Part shown: one piece after another, positions 21,901 to 33,487 of the stretch
Position numbering within the stretch: the first letter of the stretch is position 1
Layout: each line of letters begins with the position of its first letter
DNA from: Zantedeschia hybrid cultivar
Taxonomy: Eukaryota > Streptophyta > Magnoliopsida > Alismatales > Araceae
Direction: 5' to 3'
Assembly: GCA_030544215.1 (NCBI GenBank)
Contig: JARZZO010000010.1
Location: 55,593,564 to 55,657,563 of the forward strand
DNA length: 64,000 bases
Notes under the pieces: generated by a model
Database searches by the model: none
What the model saw: only the letters and a program-made list of their open reading frames with translations
Told to the model about the DNA's origin: nothing
Position numbers and translations under genes: made by a program

Positions 21901-24840
21901 CTTAATTATGGAGTTCTTTACAAGAACTAATCAAAAAGACATTTCAATGCTTGGAAATACGACCTAGTTATACTTGAAGATTGTTACACCAAGAGATTAG
22001 TGCCTAAAACTAAATCCCCATAGGATCGAACAACCCTAGGAACTAATTATATATATATTTTTATTTTTTTAAAATAAAAATATTTTTTGTGCATACCTCC
22101 GTTAGACGGCTGCAGTATGAAATTTAAGTTCCAAAGGACATAAACAACCCTAAGAGAGATAATTAATTTTTTAAAAAATTATATATATATATATATTTTT
22201 TTTTAAAACATGACATAGGGGGATTTTGCCCCAATGAGAGATGTCTTAGATTAATGCATGTTGTACTTAACTAATTATTGTGCTCGCTACCTCTTCTTTT
22301 CACAAGTTGTTATGTATACTTGGGGTCTGACTTTGTAACTCTTTTCATTAGTGTGGAGAGCATTCCAATCTCTTACTAATAAAGAGAATGAAAGATTCAC
22401 ATTAATTGAATTGATCTTATTCCCATACTCATATATAACTTGCTCCCAAAACAAACAACTTTCCTCCCTCTCTTATTCTTTTTCAAACTACATCAAAAAA
22501 ACAACTTGAAAAGTAAGCCTAAATATTAACATTTTCCTACCATCTATTGCATTTTCTCATTTTTATTGTGGGATTAAGATCATCTACTCATCAACAAGCC
22601 ATGTTTCCTTTTCATAGTCTATGGTCTCTCCAAGGCCACCATTCAAATCTCACCGGGGAATCATTTGAAATTAGCTTGCAAATTTTTTTTTTTCTCAAAA
22701 TAATTTCTCTAACATGATTGTCAAGGTAAATCTTTTGAGTTTTTATTTTACAAATCTCATTTGATAGTCAAAAGGAGGAGATATTTCAGAATTCCTTGGG
22801 TAAGAATGTCCTTCATTTACATTAATCCTTAAAGCATGCCATCCTCCATCAAACGTAAGTATTGGGCTGCATTGTGAGGAGAGAAAGAGACAGGTGACAG
22901 TCCGGAGTGGATTTGGAGGAGTCAAGCTATGTGAGTGTTAATCCAAAGTATGACATCTCTGTCTAGCATTTCCAATGACCGAAATTATCCAAATATTATT
23001 TCTTGTGGATTAAATGTTCTCCATGCATTAAATAAACAATGTAAATGCAGAAGTGTGCATGAAGACAGATCATCGTGAGAGTTAAGTGATTACCTTAATG
23101 GTGACATTCGAAGACGGGTGACGACGGCTCCAAGAGGACGAAGAAGAGAACCACAATGGGGCTTCTTCTAACGTTCCACGCTACAAAGCCCAGGCTCCTA
23201 GTGATTGCCTCTTGAAGAGCAACCCTAGGGAGAGAGAGAGAATTCTTCTAGAGAGAGAGAGAATGACCTTCCACACCCTTCCCGTATCTCCCTTTCCCCT
23301 TTAAATATATTTCCCTTTCTATATTAAAAAAGGAGGAGGGAATAGGTATAGGAAGTACATAAGAGTGGGGCATGTGAATTGCAGTTACCAACCGCATGGT
23401 CAAAGTCCCACTTACTATGGACTTTGTGTTTATCTCTACTTTCCCCACTCATTCCACTTCTTGCCCACGTGGGCATCATATGGCCATCCCTCAATCCCTC
23501 AACACATGTGACCGTTAACATTTTTGAACAGCACAGAGATGTATTTATACTTTTTATGTGAGGACATGACCTGTATAATTTCTTTTCTTGATAATGGACA
23601 TTTGTTGCTTCTCAATGCATGTCTTTAGATAAAGATTTTGTTTCTTTTCTTTTTGAATGGTAAATATTTCTCAAAACATAGAGTGTGAATCAAATCCATA
23701 GGCGAATTGAGACCGAGATAGATATGGATGTGAGTTCTTTCGTTTTGAATCAGATAAATTGATTTAAAATAGTCACCATAGAAGTTGAAGAAAAAAAATC
23801 CTATTAAATAGAGACTTGGGAGACGTGTTTTCATTAGATATATTATAAACATTTGATGAATCCACTCTAATTAAAAGGAAATCATTTATTCATTTTTTTG
23901 GAATTCTCGATGTTACTTGATTAATCTTCGGTCTTCAGGGCATCCATCAGGGTCTGCACTGTTAGTACTCCACTCCCAAGCACAAAAAAACACACGGAGT
24001 TGAAATTTAATGATCGAAAACTCCAGCTAAAGCGGTCCCCTACATCCCGGCCTTTTTTCTTCCTCCCATGTTTTTCAGGAATTTTTGCATGTATGTTCTT
24101 AGAAGCTAGCATATTTGTATCTAAACTCCTAACTCCCCTGTATCGTATGAAAAGTGGTTAAAAATTTCAAAAATGTTGCTATTGTGGAGGTGTTTACATT
24201 CTCAACATTTCTCGGATAGAAGAGAATCATGAAAAGGATTTTTGCAAAGAGTTAAAGATCATAAAAAGTAACTTTTCAAAAAATAAAAATACACATTTGT
24301 AAATCTCATAAGAAAATGGGTGAGAAATAAAAAATAAATAGAAGATCTAACGTAAAGAGAGAGAGAGAGATACAAAAGCACAAATAGAATCACGAATAAT
24401 ATTTATCCATGAGAGGAATGAAAAATTACTTATCGGAGAAAAAAAGAGAATATTTTGAGATTATGAAAAATATTTTCGCAACTAACTTAACTCATGTTTG
24501 TAAAATATATGAAAGTTAGTCGGGTGAATACTTCTTTTAGCGAACGCAAACACCCCCTAATCTTCCGTCAAAGTACGGTGAACTTCAATCAAAATATACT
24601 CAAAATGATTTCATAAATTCTAATAAATTTGAGAGCATATATGTAACATTCTAGTGAATTTAGGGGGTATAAGCATATGGGCATCTAGGGAATATAAGAG
24701 TATACATGTAAATATTTGAAATCTTCGATGGAATTGTTTATGAAGTTTCCGGAAGTATGTCATACAATATACGAGCGTTAAGAGTATAAGTACAAATATA
24801 CTAGTTTCAAGAGTATCCGTGAAGAAAACCCTCTTTTTAA
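21901..24840. other. Intergenic, no gene seen
   Basis: AT-rich with poly-A/T and TATATA runs (22045-22205). Around 23100-23560 there is a denser, pyrimidine-rich stretch with GAGAGA runs that, read on the minus strand, looks like plant Copia LTR or promoter DNA (a TTTAAATATATTT box near 23300), but no coding region goes with it. GAGA repeat at 24355-24370. No exon that I can support. Confidence 0.5.
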
Positions 24841-24879
24841 AACTCGCCCCTCTTGAAACCCTCATTTTCCATTTCTTCT

Positions 24880-25012
24880 TTAATTAAATTATAATTAAAT
24901 TCCCAGGGTAACATATCTGTGTGTGGGCGCGCGCGCGCTACCCCAGTTCGGCTTCTGAGTTCTCCAGACGAAGATCTCTAGCCTCCTGCGCCTGCCCACG
25001 CCGAGCGGAGAG
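24880..25012 (+). promoter_or_regulatory. Leader exon 1 and core promoter region of the SPIRAL1-like gene
   Basis: A sharp rise in GC after AT-rich DNA. The exon is inferred to end at the strong donor GAGAG/GTAAAAAG (GT at 25013-25014). A GC dinucleotide run (GCGCGCGCGC) sits at 24929-24938. The transcription start is not fixed; the coding exon 5.4 kb downstream has a consensus acceptor and no local leader of its own. Confidence 0.5.
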
Positions 25013-26879
25013 GTAAAAAGATCCCTAGATCTGCTCTGCTGCCTTCGTTTCGTTTCCGAGATCGTTGCTGTCTCCAATTCTTGCCCTCTTTGCCTCCCAA
25101 TCCAGATCCCGCTTGGCTCATCATTGATCACCGTTGTTAGGGTTTTGACATCCCCGCTTTCTTGATGTTGATCGTCCCGGATTGTTGCGCGCTTCGTTTT
25201 TGGGAGCTGGGGGTGTTTTGGTTTCGGATTTTTAGGTAGGGGTTGCGGGAGCGGGCCCTTTGCCGCCTTGTTACGATCTATGGTGATTAGTGTTTGTTTT
25301 CTTTCTTTTGATCAATGCCTGTCTTTGTTAAAGCTGGCTTATGATGGTGGAAGATGTAAAGGTGAGGACTTTGGGCGGAGGCGAGTTGAATCGCTTCTAT
25401 CTCCTCCAAGATAGTTATTGTTGTTATTGTTGTTTTGACGGGAGAGCACAGTTTTCTGCTACTTCGCTACTACTTGTTGACAAGCCAGCGGAGATGCGTA
25501 GGCGATGTTATCGTTGTGTTATGATATGTAATAAGTGCGGTGTGGAAGCACAGAAAAGTTGTGTTTTTGTTTGTTCCATAGTTGATGATCACGCATATTG
25601 TTTGTCGCATGCTAGGTCAGTTAGTCTAAACTCGCTTGCTTGGTTAGAGGTCACGTGTTTGCTCTTCCTGTTCGCCTGGGTTTGAAAACCCTTGGGGAAA
25701 CAATGCCTATTTTCAGAGGCCTAGATTCATATTCATGGTTCTGTATACGTCCTGTGGTTTAACCCAAGCCATGAAGAATGCGAGAGGCACTTGTTATCAG
25801 GAAAGGAAAGATACTTTTGGGGCTTTTGGACTTCCCCATTTCCTTTTGGAGCAGTGTAAGGTTTTGACTTTTTTGTATCTTTATGTCTTTCCATTTTTTT
25901 TCTTTTTTCTGTTGATGTTCTCCTGTGCAGTATAAAATATTTCAGCATCTGCAGATTGTATTGCCTTTTGTCTTATGAACCCTAGAAATCATCAACTGTC
26001 ATGATTTCAGTTGTAAAAGTCCCTTTTGTTTGTCAAAAATAGGAAAAAAGACTTATTTTTTTGTCTTCTATTCCTTAATCATATTTTGTTGGCTTTTCAA
26101 CATCTTTTACAACTAACTCTTGGCATTTATTTTGTTTCTATCACCACTGAGAGGGCAATACTTTGCATAATAATCTTGTCTTTCCCCAGAAGTCTAAAAG
26201 GCTAATGACATTGGTTATAGCTCAACGTCTTTTCATGATTCGTTGGTCTCCCTCTGGAAATAATTTGCAGTACTGTTGGTTTTTATGCTCCCTCGTGGAA
26301 AGTTATAATTGCTAGCAAGCTTTCACTACCTAATCTTCTATCTGTTTGTGTCAGTTGACCTTTTTTGTGTGCATGTATGTTTTGCATTAGCAAGCTTCCC
26401 ACAGCATATTGGTTTTCCAGTGTAATTACATTTTGCATTATAAACAATCAATGTTTCTTTTTGAGACATGTTCTCTTTCATACGGTGGTCAGTTCTTAAT
26501 AACAAGTAGCACAGGTGACTGACTTAAGGTAAAATCTGCAAGTGGGAGGTTTGAATCCTCTACGGTATAGTTGCCTTCAGACATTTTTGCGTGCCTTAAT
26601 CTTTTTAAGGGTTTATGGACATAATACTTTTTGTTTGTGCTCATATGCTGTAGTGGCCTTCAAATATAATTACTGTTTGTAAATTTGAATTTTTGAGACT
26701 CTAATGCATGATTCGTAGAGAGACAGGCGATTTGAGTGGGCAACATATGATTACCTTGGCTTTTCAATGTAGAATGGTTATAACTAGTCCTTTACCATAT
26801 TTTATGATTGCATCTATTGCATGAACCACCATGCCCTTTGCCTAATGGTGCATATGAATTGATACACCCGATGAATAAC

Positions 26880-28025
26880 TTGAGTTCCACTTAGTTGCCA
26901 CTTGAACTTGGCTCGTTTATTAAGTAAACAAGTTGAATTTGGACATGATTTTGAGCTTGATTCATAAATGAGCTGAGTTCAGGCACCAATGTGTTTAGCT
27001 CATTCAAGCTACAACTTGATAAGTGTTTTTTTTTTAAATTTAAAACCTTAAACTTAATTGTAGATTGCTTAACTTAGCAAATAACTTTTATTTTTTTTTC
27101 AAAGTCTGGCCGGCCGGCCCTGTGCCACTTTTGTAACTTCTGGCGTGGGAAATTTAATCCCACATTGGGGAGGATATTGCAGTACTTCTTTAAGATCTGT
27201 GCTTCTTATGCTTTGTTCGGTTGATGTGGGCCAAGCTTTGTGGCCTTCTCCAACTCTATTTTGGGCTTTGGATTGTCCACTTAAATCATAGTTGTCGATC
27301 CTGTCTACCTTGTCCCGTTTTCTACTGGATGGGACGTCCTGATGTCCCAGACAATTCTAGTGTCCCGTCTTAGAATTTTTTTTCCACACATATTCCACCA
27401 AAGATAAAACCTATGAATACAATGAATAATATGAAAATAAACATATAAATGTGGAAATAACACAAAATTAATGCAATAAAAGAATTTAGGATGGATTTAT
27501 GGGTTTATGAAAGAATATATTCATCAAATGATCCCCCCAAAATAAGTTTACATGGAGTTTAAGTGGTTAGGAAAATCTCAGGTTAAAATATAAAATTTTG
27601 GTTGGGATAGGTCGGGACAGGCCGGACGGGACAGGACAGACCGGGACAATTACTGGGACAAACAAGAGATTACCATCTCATTTTCTTACTAGGATGGGAT
27701 GTCCGGGCTGGGACAAGTCGGGATTGGACGGGATTGACTACTATGAGTTAAATTCAGCCCAAGTAAGGAGAACAAACTCTAAAGTTTGATGGGTGATGAG
27801 CCAATTTACGAGAGTTGGGCTTGTCATTACTAAATGAGTTGGGCTCACACACACTTGTTGGGCTTTAGCTCGCTGAGTATCTAATGAGCCGAGTTTGAAC
27901 AGCTATTTTACATATTCAGTTTGAGTTTGGGGCCTTTGGGCTGAGTTGGAGCCTGATTTTAAATGGTTGAGCCGAGTCTGAGCAGGATTATGTTTGACTC
28001 GGCTCAGCTTGTTTTCACCCCTACC
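26880..28025. mobile_element. Probable older MITE in the leader intron, with a younger MITE inside
   Basis: The right end is GGCTCAGCTTGTTTTCACCCCTA (its last part reads TAGGGGTGAAAACAAGC in reverse), a typical end of a Mutator-like plant MITE. GAGCTGAG / GAGCCGAG words occur near both ends (26960-26990, 27880-28000). The left border is not clear. It is interrupted by the element at 27287-27747. Confidence 0.4.
27287..27747. mobile_element. MITE with CATAGTTGTC ends, 6-bp TTAAAT duplication
   Basis: Flanked by TTAAAT on both sides (27281-27286 and 27748-27753). The long imperfect inverted ends start CATAGTTGTCGATCC and, from the right, CATAGTAGTCAATCC. Both arms are rich in TGTCCC/GGGACA words (TTGTCCCG, GGGACAGG). 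Non-coding. Confidence 0.7.
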
Positions 28026-28674
28026 TTGCCTGTCAAGGGAGGATGTGAATCGGAACCTGGCCGTGGCAGGTTGTGTGAAGGGGTTATGGCTGCCCATGCT
28101 CAACTTGCAGTTTGCCTTTTAGAATCTGGGGTTCCGCTCATAATCTAAAAAGTCATATTAAAATTATTTATAATGCTCCTAGTATTATCAAATGATCATA
28201 TTTTACATGTTTATTTAATTTTTGTTTTTTTATTGGGATTAACCCTTTCTCCTCCAGTTCAAATTGGGATTACATGGTCAATGATCCAAGTCTGCAATCT
28301 GTACTCCAATGATTTCAGATAGAGAGTTTCTTGTGATATGTTAATCTTTTAATCCACATCTGCGGTCCAAAAAAAATGTTGAGTAGTGTTTATGGATGTG
28401 AATTCTTTGGCAGACTGTTGACTACATTTTGTCTGTATTCTTGTGGGAGCCACGCTACACTGGCTTCCCATTTATGGGTTCTTGTTTCTTGGGATCTGTC
28501 AGCATCTTGATCTGCATGTCTCCATCCCCCCTCCTCCCCTCCCCAAAAAAGTAAAATAATAATAATAATTGTGGTTTAGTCAATGGAAAGGGTCCAAAAA
28601 GTGCAGGATTCAATGAATGACTCCAAAGGATTGTTGCAGTTAATAATCTTCCTTAGGAGAAGTGTGAAATTGCC

Positions 28675-29020
28675 AGTCTTTTTGCAAATAATTTCCTAAA
28701 GGGTCCTGTATATGCAAGAAACCTCCTGCATTGTACAGATATTCAGAAAACCCCCTAAACTTTCTTTTTATTCTGAAATAAATCCTAATTTGTAAGTGAT
28801 GCGATGATGGTGAACTTGACAATAAGGAATTCTCTGTGTATGCTATGATTATATAGGAGGTTTTTTTTTTAATATACGTATTTTACACTAGGTTTTTTTG
28901 CTTTATCATGGGGGTTCTTTACATATACAATGGTTTATAGGGGTTTATTTGCATGTACACATTTTGCAGGGAGTTTTCTCATGTACAAGATTCTTTAGGG
29001 GGTTATTTGCAAAAAGCCCC
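28675..29020. mobile_element. Mutator-like MITE, 346 bp, 9-bp GAAATTGCC duplication
   Basis: Perfect 9-bp direct repeat GAAATTGCC at 28666-28674 and 29021-29029. The ends are inverted repeats (CTTTTTGCAAATAA on both sides), and the matching continues inward through TGCAAATAA.CCCCTA and GTACA words, so much of the element could fold on itself. Size and 9-bp duplication fit Mutator-type MITEs. It lies in the SPIRAL1-like leader intron. Confidence 0.8.
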
Positions 29021-30412
29021 GAAATTGCCTGCGACTTGTTCATGTGATGCTGGAGTTTACAAAAAGCAGTATGCTTGTAAATACTCTGGATTGAGGCACG
29101 AAACCTCTTTAGGAGTTGAGTGCTTTTCTGTATTTGGAACAGAGTGATCTGCTTCCAAGCACTTAGGTATACATTCTCTTGGATACATACTGTCATACTG
29201 ATAGATTCTTGAAGGGAAAGAACAAAATACTCTTTTTCATTTACTGTAAGTAGATTTGGTTGTCATGTGCTCATGTGAATCATGAATTATAGTGCTTACT
29301 ACTGTAAGTTGTACCTATTATTGTGAATAAATGGTATACTTATCAATTGGAGCAAAATAAATGTTTCTATTCTCAGAATCATCTACACAGTCAGAGATGT
29401 TAAAGCAATGATTGCATAGTGGGTTGGATCACCACAAAGGTTGTTGATGAATATCGTGTATATGGACAATCATTGATGGATGTCATGTCTGATCTTTCTA
29501 TGGAAAATCGTAGTCCATGACTTCAAGTATAATAAATTGGGAAAAATATGTCCTCACAGGTCAATGGCATCTCTATTGAAATGTGCGTGTATAAATTTCA
29601 ACATGGATTCACTAGTTGTCTCTTGCATGTTTGGACCAATGCTAGGCTATCCATTCATTATCTCTCTATATTTTTTCCTTCTGTTTGTGCCATCTGGATG
29701 GTAGTTAGAATGTATAGAAATAAGCATACTAACAGTTGTATCGAGATGGAAAAGGGTGAAAGCAAACAGAAAGAAACTGGATAAAAGGAACAGTATGCTG
29801 TGTACACCTGTCAGGCTGTCACCAGCATAATCTTTCTAATCCAAGGAGGACAGGGAGAACTGGAGGAATGGGAAATGAGCTCCTCCTATCTCTTTGTGGC
29901 CATCTAGGATATATCTTTGCTTTCATCAAGCAAAAGTGCTGTGCAATAGACAAACATACCTCATGCACGGTTTATTTATTGATCTGTTATTTATTTGCAC
30001 CAACCATGTCTACTATTGTTGATTCAACTGTGTTATCTCTCATCTCCGACGGTTTTGTCCTTGGGATGTTTGTTGTTAGTTTTCCTGGAACAAATATTTC
30101 TGCATCTATGAGCTGACCCCAGATTGGGAATGACATTCCACGTGCCGAGTGAACATGACGTCAATTTCGACTATTCATCTATATTTTTCAGCTAAAACAT
30201 CTTAGTATCTTGAGTCTTCTTTGTCTACTTAAGCAAATATGGTATGGTTTAGCAGCCAAGTTTTCATGAACTTTTTTTTTTTTTTTTTTCTGTATGTTTG
30301 AGAAGCAGCATCCTCCCACTCCATCTTTAGGTATTTGTTGTGTATGTTTCTGCTAATGTTCAAGATTTTGCATGACCTGAGATTTTCATTGTGCAGAGAG
30401 AAGTCTGCGAGC

Positions 30413-30923
30413 ATGGGTCGTGGTGTCAGCAGTGGAGGTGGTCAGAGTTCCTTGGGCTACCTGTTTGGCAGCGGTGAGGGTGCTAAACCTTCTCCAGCTG
30501 CTAGCAATGAAGCGCCTGTCCAGAAGCCCCCAGCTCCCGCACCAGCGGACAAAACTAAGCAGATCCCAGCAGGCATCCAGGGAAACAATGTGAACAATTA
30601 CTTCAGAGCAGATGGCCAGAACAGTGGGAATTTTATTACGGTTTGAGCACATCCATCCCATTATTGAGGCAAACTTTATACATGAGGCGAGATTAGGAAG
30701 ACATGCACCGGAAATGCACAACTAGCTTCCAACATTTAAGACTTTTTTTTAATTAAAATCTTAGCTCGTTTATTCTCTTTCCCCAACCCATTGGCTTATC
30801 CTTTACCATTCCTTTGCCTAACCTAAGGTATCCATGATACAGGATCGTCCTTCAACTAAGGTTCATGCCGCCCCTGGTGGCGGATCTTCTCTGGCTTACC
30901 TGTTTGGCGGTGGAGGCAATTGA
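30413..30923 (+). CDS. SP1L: SPIRAL1-like cortical microtubule protein
   Basis: Two coding exons, 30413-30640 and 30843-30923, giving 102 aa. Both SPIRAL1 family signatures are present: the N-terminal GRGVSSGGGQSSLGYLFG (residues 2-19) and the C-terminal GGGSSLAYLFGGGGN. Also present are the conserved middle IPAGIQGN..NNYFRADGQN and NFIT/DRPSTKVHAAPGG. The exon junction falls exactly between NFIT and DRPSTK (donor ACG/GTTTGA, acceptor TACAG/GATCG), phase 0. In the family, these small plant proteins bind cortical microtubules and control the direction of cell expansion (SPR1 of Arabidopsis). The start is the ATG before GRG; an in-frame upstream ATG at 30335 lies within the leader intron and is not used if the acceptor at 30396 is right. 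Length is normal for the family. Confidence 0.95.
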
Positions 30924-31083
30924 TGCTTGTTTTCCCTGGCAAATTTCTTGTGAATGAAAGGGTAAGAGTGTCCGGAAGAATTATGTATCCTCCGGCTCAC
31001 TTCAAAGTTCAGGCTCAAACTAAACAGTGCTACTATTAATTGTGTAATATATAATCATGCTGGTAATTGCTTCAAACGTGCAT

Positions 31084-32110
31084 TTGCTTAATTAAGGCAT
31101 TTGTAATGAAACTGAAACATCTATGGGAGCTACCCGTCTTCATCTAAATGCACATCCTAGCACTTAAAATGACAAGGTATTATGCTATGCATTCCAATTC
31201 ACCAAACATTTTAAGTCTAACTTGCCGTATGATAATGATGCTACTTTCAATTTATATTTGGTATCCATTGTAGGTAACACCGGTATTAATTAAGCTAGGG
31301 TGGAGGGCCACATATGTGATCCTAGTGATCTTGCTATTCTGTTTACCCGTCCCCCCAAGTTGTGATTGGTATTCTATTTATTCCCCAACTGTGATTAGTG
31401 TTATTGGGATACTGTTTATCCACCCCCAAGTTGTGATTGGAGACACAATCATGTTTCTATCTTCTTTAGCTGGAGGAAATGCTAGGATGAACAATATCCC
31501 TAGTTTTTAATGGAAAATTACCCTGTGGATGGCAGCTGCCGAATTGGCTGTCAGGGTCGAGTCTCATCTTAACTTTTCGAGGTTTAAGCAAGGCCTCGCA
31601 TCACACTGGCTTTGGCATATGGTTTGTTACACTCGACATTTAGTTTGTTGGGAGCTGATGTGGAGAGAATAATGAAACTTTCTCTATCAAGTAGTGGCAA
31701 TCTACACATGCATGAACGGGATGCTTCTCAATACAAGATTGATACCTAATAGAGAAATGCTTGATGCAATCTGCAATGTGCCCAGCAGCGAGTACTATTT
31801 TTATATTTTTCTAAAAACGCAGGTGGTGGGGGCAACCATAAGAGAGTCATCAATTCGGTCTGATTTTTGATCAGACCATTCTAAAAAATAAAAATGATCC
31901 AAAGAACTTATCTCATTTTTTGTTTTTAATTTTTTGGGGACATTCGATCAATGGACCGTATAGATGGCTCCTTTAAAGTTGCCTCCATCCCTTGAGTTTT
32001 AGAAAAAATATAAGAAAATTGTACTTGCCGTTGCAATCGTCTGATCAAAGTTCACTGGATAGTTGTTAGGCCATGTTATAGTAGTGCTGCAATGGGGGTA
32101 TTTTTTCTAC
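31084..32110. other. 3' flank of the SPIRAL1-like gene, small tandem repeat
   Basis: The transcript probably ends near 31050-31110 (several AATAA/TAATATA words). At 31353-31445 a ~40-bp unit containing CCCCAA.TTGTGATTGGT recurs about three times. 31800-32100 is MITE-like (GGTCTGATTTTTGATCAGACC palindrome at about 31858) without clear borders. No gene. Confidence 0.5.
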
Positions 32111-32117
32111 CTAATAT

Positions 32118-32820
32118 CTTTGTTGTCATGGATCCAAGGCGATCAAGGTGATGGCCTATTGTCTCACTGCGTAGGCTACAAGGTGAAGTACTTAGGCAAA
32201 GCTTAGTTTATAAAGCTTAGCATCTTTCACGAGAATTACTATCTATATTTTCACTATATAAAATTATATTTTTTATTTGTATGAAAAGGTTGCATTCACA
32301 ATATTTAACATATATTTATAGTATAAAAAGAAAAACTAGAATAAATGACAAATATTAAAAAATAATTAAGAAGAAAACTATTGAGAACTTTGAAGTATGT
32401 CAATTAAGATGAAGAAAAAATTATCTAGTTTGAAATTTAAATAAATAATAAACAAACTAGCATACTAATGTCCTAATTCTTTACTCATCAATTGTTAAAC
32501 ATACTGATATGTCTAAATTTGAGGGGTGGAGAAGAAAGGAAATCCCCTGATATAAGAATCCCATGCAAACTGGTGTTTGACCATTTGTTTTCCCACGTTG
32601 ACGTAAATATGGTCAATTACATGAAAATGTCTTTCAAGTTCTTTCAAATGCCTAAAATAGACATAAAAAAGGACTAGTTGTTTCTGCAATAAGTTGGGCC
32701 GGTGGGCCTTAAGTGGGTTGGGTGCCTAGGAGGCCTATGCAAGCGCCTTAATGGGCTGCCTAAGCAGCCTTAGGCACGAGGGAGCACCTTGTTGCTTAGG
32801 CGATGCCTTGAAGACAATGT
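32118..32820. mobile_element. MITE with TTGTC...AAGGCG ends, 7-bp CTAATAT duplication
   Basis: CTAATAT lies at 32111-32117 and 32821-32827. The inverted ends share TTGTC, AAGGC and CAAGGTG blocks, with GCCTTAG/CTAAGGC-type words repeated inside. AT-rich non-coding core. A related single end lies near 54996 (TTGTCAAGGCGGTAAG). Confidence 0.62.
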
Positions 32821-32827
32821 CTAATAT

Positions 32828-33487
32828 GAACGACAGTAAGATAAGCCTAACTAATCCGGGTGAAGCCAAATTAGTATATGTTTTTTATTTAGCGATTTGT
32901 TTAGAAACAAGAGTGGGTCATAGTTTGCTTTGTAAGTCTCTATTTTAAAGATTTTAAATGATGTGATCTACACTCAAAATATCAATTGTGAGCTCTAGTG
33001 GGTTATTTATTATGGAGAATTATGTTTTATGTAAAAAATAAATATTGATATCTTTATTTGTCATTTCAAAGTCTTAAACCATCTTTTCTGACTCAAAAGT
33101 TGCATAAAAGTTGTCTAGAGATGGAATCTACTTCCGTCCTTTGTGTTCTCTCCTCTTTGAATATATCTTTGCACATAAACTGAGGCATCCATGATTTGTT
33201 TGAAGGCGATTTTGACATGTCAGGGTTTCTAATAGTAGGAATTTTTACTATAATCAATTTCAAACACATCTTAAATAAAATTTTAATTGTAATTAAGAGG
33301 TCAGTTCAACCCATTTGAAAGTGTCAATTGTAAGAACAAGAATTTTTTGGACTTCTTTACCTGAGCCTTTGCATTCCCTCGACACATGGGAAGGAAAGTA
33401 AATAGATCATTTGTCATGCAAGGATGAGGAAGTATTAGGTATACCTTATCCTTCAAGTATCTAAGCACATATAAAGGTTTAAAGAAA
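32828..33487. other. Intergenic, nothing recognised
   Basis: AT-rich sequence between a MITE and a solo LTR, with no coding or repeat structure that I can support. Confidence 0.45.

Larger units (their letters stand above)
25013..30396 (+). other. 5.4 kb leader intron of the SPIRAL1-like gene
   Basis: Inferred from donor GTAAAAAG at 25013 and acceptor TTTTCATTGTGCAG ending at 30396. It is T-rich on the plus strand, as plant introns usually are. It holds at least three MITE-type insertions. Open frames inside it (for example 25341-25685) have no recognisable domain and I treat them as intron noise. A long 5' UTR intron often aids expression of plant genes; that is inference here. Confidence 0.55.

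Noticed and set aside
25341..25685. 114-codon Cys-rich open frame in the SPIRAL1-like leader intron
   Set aside because: No recognisable domain, cysteine spacing not that of a known finger, and it lies inside a well-bounded intron.
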